A stretch of DNA of 9,621 nucleotides from Candidatus Nitrosopumilus sp. (lineage in GTDB: Archaea > Thermoproteota > Nitrososphaeria > Nitrososphaerales > Nitrosopumilaceae), in NCBI GenBank assembly GCA_011055585.1, contig DRGT01000074.1, forward strand, positions 1-9,621, in the 5' to 3' direction. This document shows positions 6,748-9,621 of the stretch, piece by piece. A program made the translations under genes and the position numbers. How positions within the stretch are numbered: position 1 is the stretch's first letter; the number at the start of each line of letters is the position of its first letter. The notes under the pieces were generated by a model, which did no database searches, was not told the DNA's origin, and saw only the letters and a program-made list of their open reading frames with translations.

Positions 6748-6784
6748 ACCCGCAGCTCAGTAGTTCAAATCTACTCCCCGCTAT

Positions 6785-8113
6785 CTAATTCTTAAAAATC
6801 CTAAACCAAGAAACTGAATCATCAAATTGTATATTCCTGTTTAAAATTCCAATTCGTTGTCTTGGCCTTGTCAAATGTCTGTGCGCAGATACAATGGGTA
6901 GATACGTTTGTTTTTTGATTTTTCTTTGAACTACTTCAATTTTTTTTGATTTGACTTTTTTCCCACATTTCACACATTGAAATCCTTGGTTTTTTCCCTT
7001 TGATTTCATTTTCTTGTTACATTTTGTGCATAAGGGATTTGTTAGTTTTAGATTTTTTTTCAAATTTAGAATTTTAATAAATTCGATGTTTACTACTCTT
7101 GGATATTTTTTTGAGGCTTTTCTTACAGCCCCTCCAATCATTACTTTATCGCCTTTTCTCAAATGCATCATTTCAGATGCTAATCCTGTAGGTTCGTATA
7201 CAGCACATCTTACTTTATTTCCTTTTGAAATAATTGAAAAGAATGCATGACCACCTTTTTCCATTTTTGGATCATCTAAAACATAGCCTGTAATTTTTCC
7301 AGAAGAATATGGTTTTAATTCTGAAACATCAATTTCGTTTTTTAAATGTGCTGATGTTCCTTGATTGGATTTAAAGATTAGATATCCATCAAGTTTTTCT
7401 TGTGTTTTGATTAATTTTGCAGCTTGTAGTAATGATTTTGTATTTTCACCTCTAATTCCATAAAATACTGGATCAGGTCCATGTGGACAGATCAAGACCT
7501 TGTTTTTTGTTTCATCAATATTGTTAAATGTGAACGGAAATGTTTTTTCCTTCATTTTTTTGACACTTTCTTTTGAAATAACTCGTTCTTTTCCAAAATG
7601 TGGTTTTGTTCTATAACTTAGTAACTCAACTGTTTGATCATCAAATTGATAACCGATAACCCCAATAGCTCCAACCAATCCTTGACCATTTCCTAGGTAA
7701 AATGATTCCAGGTTTTTATTTGCAGCAAATTTTTTGGCATAATTTCGATTAACTAACTTGCATAGTGCAATTTCACTAAATTGTTTGAATTCATTAGGAA
7801 TTGTTTCATTTTCATAAAATACTAGAGCAGGATTTGCACCATTTTTTGTATCAGAATATTTGATTAGATAATCTGTGATTTTCTTCTTGATTTTATCGGG
7901 ATAATTTGTCTCAATCTTTAACCCTACTGCCCCATTTCCCCTTGTTTTCCAAGGAATGTTTGGATTAAATCTGACCAGTTTTGGATAGTCAAGAAATTGG
8001 ACCTTTTCTTTTTTGAGATAGTTTACGATTTTGAAGGCAAGATAAGTAGTACACATTCCTTTAGGGGAATCAGTATCATCAAAGCCAATGTTCAGTACAG
8101 TTTTTGTTCTCAT
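6785..8113 (-). CDS. tiaS: tRNA(Ile2) 2-agmatinylcytidine synthetase TiaS
   Basis: Uses ATP and agmatine to modify C34 of the CAU anticodon of tRNA-Ile2 to agmatidine, so that the tRNA reads AUA instead of AUG; it is archaea-specific. The N-terminus carries GFDDTDSPKGMCTTYLA (residues 10-26); T22 in CTTY corresponds to the Thr (Thr18 in the Archaeoglobus enzyme) that is phosphorylated during catalysis. A ferredoxin-like region follows, then an OB-fold region (about 270-350, SGKITGYVLDDPK) and a zinc ribbon with C362, C365, C380 and C383. The C-terminus is strongly basic, as expected for tRNA binding. At 442 residues it is in the family range. ATG at 8113 is the first Met. The gene converges on the initiator tRNA with one base between, and diverges from dph2. 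No clear TATA box was found; GATTTAAC near 8153-8160 (minus) is a weak candidate. Confidence 0.94.
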   Translation of the reverse strand: MRTKTVLNIGFDDTDSPKGMCTTYLAFKIVNYLKKEKVQFLDYPKLVRFNPNIPWKTRGNGAVGLKIETNYPDKIKKKITDYLIKYSDTKNGANPALVFYENETIPNEFKQFSEIALCKLVNRNYAKKFAANKNLESFYLGNGQGLVGAIGVIGYQFDDQTVELLSYRTKPHFGKERVISKESVKKMKEKTFPFTFNNIDETKNKVLICPHGPDPVFYGIRGENTKSLLQAAKLIKTQEKLDGYLIFKSNQGTSAHLKNEIDVSELKPYSSGKITGYVLDDPKMEKGGHAFFSIISKGNKVRCAVYEPTGLASEMMHLRKGDKVMIGGAVRKASKKYPRVVNIEFIKILNLKKNLKLTNPLCTKCNKKMKSKGKNQGFQCVKCGKKVKSKKIEVVQRKIKKQTYLPIVSAHRHLTRPRQRIGILNRNIQFDDSVSWFRIFKN

Positions 8114-8166
8114 AGATCAAATTAGAAAAGCCTGACATTTTTGAGTTGTTGTTAAATCTAGATGGG

Positions 8167-8177
8167 TTTAAATTAAA
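8167..8177 (+). promoter_or_regulatory. TATA box for dph2
   Basis: TTTAAATTAAA in the 86-nt gap between the divergent tiaS and dph2 starts. Its centre (8171-8172) is about 26 nt before 8198, two bases ahead of the dph2 ATG at 8200, so the transcript would be nearly leaderless. The element is AT-symmetric and could also serve tiaS on the other strand with a leader of about 33 nt; that is less certain. Confidence 0.55.
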
Positions 8178-8199
8178 ATCAACTGAATTTTAGCCGGAA

Positions 8200-9195
8200 A
8201 TGATAGTTATAGACGAGAAAAAAATCTTTGAAGAAATTCAAAAAAGAAAGCCTGTTTCAGTTGCTCTAAATGGGCCTGATGGAATTTTACCTAGAGTTCA
8301 AGAAACTGCATCAAAAATCATGAAAAGGTTTGGAATTCCAGCATATGTCTTAGCAGATACAACTTGGGGTACTTGTGATCTTAACTCAAATGGTGCCAAA
8401 GTTCTAAGTGCGGAAGTTTTGTTTAACATAGGTCATTCAATTAACATGGAAACGTTTGAAGACAATGTTGTTTTAATTGATGCCTTTGATGACATTACCT
8501 TTGACAAAGTTTCAAAAAAGTGTATTGAAATTCTAAAAGGAAAAACCATTTCATTAATTACTGATAGTCAACATCTTAATCAAGTAGAGAACGTTAAAGA
8601 AATCTTAACTCAGGGAGGAATTAAGGTTCTAATAGGAAAGGGAAAAGGTCAACTAAATGATGGTCAAGTTTTTGGTTGTGAGTTTTATCCTGCAACCGAA
8701 ATCGCTCCAGATGTAGATGCAAATGTGTTTTTGGGACAAAGTAATTTTCATGCAGCTGGAATTGCATTAGCTACAAACAAACCAACATATGTTTTAGATC
8801 CATACTTTAATGAGATAAGAGAGGTTTCTGAATTTGCACAAAAATTACAGAAAAAGGCAACATTAGCAATTTACAAAGCTGCTGAAGCTAAAACTTTTGG
8901 AATTATTGTTGGTCTTAAAGAAGGTCAGATTGCAAAACCATTTGCCTTGAAATTTAAACGAGAGTTAGAAAAAGAGGGAAAAGAGGTTCAGCTTTTTGCA
9001 TTAACTGACATTACAAATGAAAGGCTGACTAATTTGAAGGGAATTGATGCCTTTATTCAGGTAGCCTGCCCAAGAATTTCAACTGATAACCACTTTGACA
9101 AGCCAGTTTTGTCCACTCCACAAGCAAATGCACTTTTGAAAGTATTAAGAAATGAAAGTATTGAGGGTTATCTTCAGATCCCTCATTGGCTTTAA
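8200..9195 (+). CDS. dph2: Diphthamide biosynthesis enzyme Dph2 (3-amino-3-carboxypropyltransferase)
   Basis: Catalyses the first step of diphthamide synthesis: an unusual radical-SAM reaction that moves the 3-amino-3-carboxypropyl group of SAM to a histidine of translation factor aEF-2. The archaeal enzyme works as a homodimer with a 4Fe-4S cluster held by three cysteines, one from each domain. Exactly these are visible: C59 (TTWGTCDLN), C160 (VFGCEFYP) and C290 (VACPRISTD), close to C59, C163 and C287 of the Pyrococcus protein. The 331-residue length and the ending GYLQIPHW are usual. ATG at 8200 is supported by the TATA spacing. The gene is divergent from tiaS and 65 bases upstream of csl4, which has its own TATA box, so the two are probably separate units although co-oriented. 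The identification is secure. Confidence 0.95.
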   Translation: MIVIDEKKIFEEIQKRKPVSVALNGPDGILPRVQETASKIMKRFGIPAYVLADTTWGTCDLNSNGAKVLSAEVLFNIGHSINMETFEDNVVLIDAFDDITFDKVSKKCIEILKGKTISLITDSQHLNQVENVKEILTQGGIKVLIGKGKGQLNDGQVFGCEFYPATEIAPDVDANVFLGQSNFHAAGIALATNKPTYVLDPYFNEIREVSEFAQKLQKKATLAIYKAAEAKTFGIIVGLKEGQIAKPFALKFKRELEKEGKEVQLFALTDITNERLTNLKGIDAFIQVACPRISTDNHFDKPVLSTPQANALLKVLRNESIEGYLQIPHWL

Positions 9196-9231
9196 TTGCA
9201 TGTTTTCAAGCAAATTCTAGAAATCTTTTAG

Positions 9232-9239
9232 TTTATAAT
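9232..9239 (+). promoter_or_regulatory. TATA box for csl4
   Basis: TTTATAAT in the 65-nt spacer after dph2, centred 25-26 nt before the ATG at 9261. The spacing predicts a leaderless mRNA, common for first genes in thaumarchaea and many other archaea, and an independent promoter for csl4. Confidence 0.65.
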
Positions 9240-9260
9240 CAGTGTTCTAAAATTCAGCAC

Positions 9261-9621
9261 ATGTCAGAATCAATAACTTTTCCAGGAGATAGAATCGCTT
9301 CTATTGAAGAATATGAGGCTGGACAAAATGCCTTTGATGATGGAAGCGATGTAAGAGCTACAGTTGTCGGTACAGCTGAAATTGATAAAAAAGAAAGAAT
9401 TGTTAATGTAAAGCATCCAGATGGTTTATCAATTCCTAAAGTTGGTGATATTATAATTGGCTCAGTAGCAGCTGTAATGGGCTCTATGATTGCAGTATCA
9501 ATTGATTACATTAATGGAAAACCTACTATTTCTCATGTAGAATGTGTCTGTTCAACAAGAAATCTACGTAAACGAAATGTTGCCCTTGTAAAAGATATTG
9601 TTTGTCTTAAAATTATTAGTC
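9261..9621 (+). CDS. csl4: Exosome RNA-binding subunit Csl4 (partial, C-terminus off the right edge)
   Basis: Cap protein of the archaeal RNA exosome, which sits with Rrp4 on the Rrp41-Rrp42 ring and guides RNA into the 3'-5' exonuclease or polyadenylation channel. 120 codons are present before the edge. The N-terminal domain is recognisable from FPGDRIASIEEYEAG (residues 7-21), followed by a short DDGSDVRATVVG strand region typical of Csl4/Rrp4, and the S1-type barrel starts about residue 62 (GDIIIGSVAAVMGSMIAVSI). The C-terminal zinc ribbon of the family would lie beyond the window, so it cannot be checked. ATG at 9261 fits the TATA box 26 nt upstream, suggesting a leaderless transcript. 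Rrp4 is an alternative for S1-bearing exosome caps, but the N-terminus is Csl4-like. Confidence 0.88.
   Translation, partial: MSESITFPGDRIASIEEYEAGQNAFDDGSDVRATVVGTAEIDKKERIVNVKHPDGLSIPKVGDIIIGSVAAVMGSMIAVSIDYINGKPTISHVECVCSTRNLRKRNVALVKDIVCLKIIS

Larger units (their letters stand above)
6677..6783 (+). tRNA. Initiator tRNA-Met (CAT) with two predicted introns
   Basis: The acceptor stem is AGCGGGG (6677-6683) with CCCCGCT (6776-6782) and discriminator A6783; the T arm is AGTAG-TTCAAAT-CTACT (6759-6775). The anticodon stem is GCGGG (6721-6725) with CCCGC (6749-6753) and anticodon CAT at 6728-6730. The A1:T72 pair and the three G:C pairs at the base of the anticodon stem mark it as the initiator rather than elongator Met or Ile2. 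As written the D arm and anticodon loop are each 16 nt too long. Removing 6696-6711 and 6732-6747 leaves a 75-nt tRNA with D stem GGGA/TCCC, A14, G18, G19 and A21 all in place. No CCA is encoded. It faces tiaS, whose stop codon begins one base beyond the 3' end. Confidence 0.92.

Noticed and set aside
6677..6783. tRNA-Ile2 (CAT), the substrate of the adjacent TiaS
   Set aside because: The A1:T72 pair and three G:C pairs flanking the anticodon loop are initiator-Met hallmarks.
6384..6788. Open reading frame of 134 codons on the plus strand covering the tRNA region
   Set aside because: It is antisense to the N-terminal part of the dehydrogenase-like gene and runs through the tRNA and its promoter; no recognisable protein features. 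The stretch is better explained by the other genes.
8114..8199. Small RNA or riboswitch in the tiaS-dph2 gap
   Set aside because: Only 86 AT-rich bases, accounted for by a promoter; no stable hairpin and no C/D-box pair seen.
9196..9230. Possible stem TTGC...GCAA after dph2 as a terminator
   Set aside because: Only four base pairs with a 10-base loop and no clean T-run; too weak to call.
1..9621. CRISPR, insertion sequence, toxin-antitoxin or other defence system
   Set aside because: No regularly spaced repeats, terminal inverted repeats, transposase or defence-like protein; all space is filled by housekeeping genes.

Overview
The window looks like a piece of an AT-rich archaeal chromosome, most likely a marine or soil ammonia-oxidising thaumarchaeon (Nitrososphaerota, Nitrosopumilus/Nitrosarchaeum-like). 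The evidence is archaea-only genes (TiaS, Dph2, exosome Csl4), a tRNA gene with archaeal-type introns, TATA boxes about 26 nt from start codons or the tRNA 5' end, near-leaderless genes and packed ATGA gene overlaps. The genus is an inference from gene style and content, not proven here.

Layout. Positions 1-4225, minus strand, hold the front part of a histidine operon read right to left: hisG, hisD, hisC and a HAD-family phosphatase that runs off the left edge. The junctions are TGATG or ATGA overlaps, and a TATA box sits just upstream of hisG. Upstream on the same strand are a class II (bacterial-type) HMG-CoA reductase (4255-5499), for the mevalonate route to archaeal lipids, and an exported PQQ-type sugar dehydrogenase-like beta-propeller (5501-6595), one base apart. 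On the plus strand at 6677-6783 lies an initiator tRNA-Met gene that reads as a normal tRNA only after removal of two 16-nt introns. tiaS (6785-8113, minus) converges on it with one base between. dph2 (8200-9195, plus) diverges from tiaS and is followed by the start of csl4 (9261 to the right edge).

How the genes fit together. The left half is biosynthetic (histidine, isoprenoids); the right half is translation and RNA metabolism (initiator tRNA, tRNA-Ile2 modification, EF-2 diphthamide, RNA exosome). No gap without a gene exceeds about 90 bases. I see no mobile element, CRISPR array or defence system, and no wholly new system. The most notable items are the doubly interrupted initiator tRNA, the sugar dehydrogenase-like protein with a substituted catalytic His position, and the HAD phosphatase that probably supplies the histidinol-phosphatase step.
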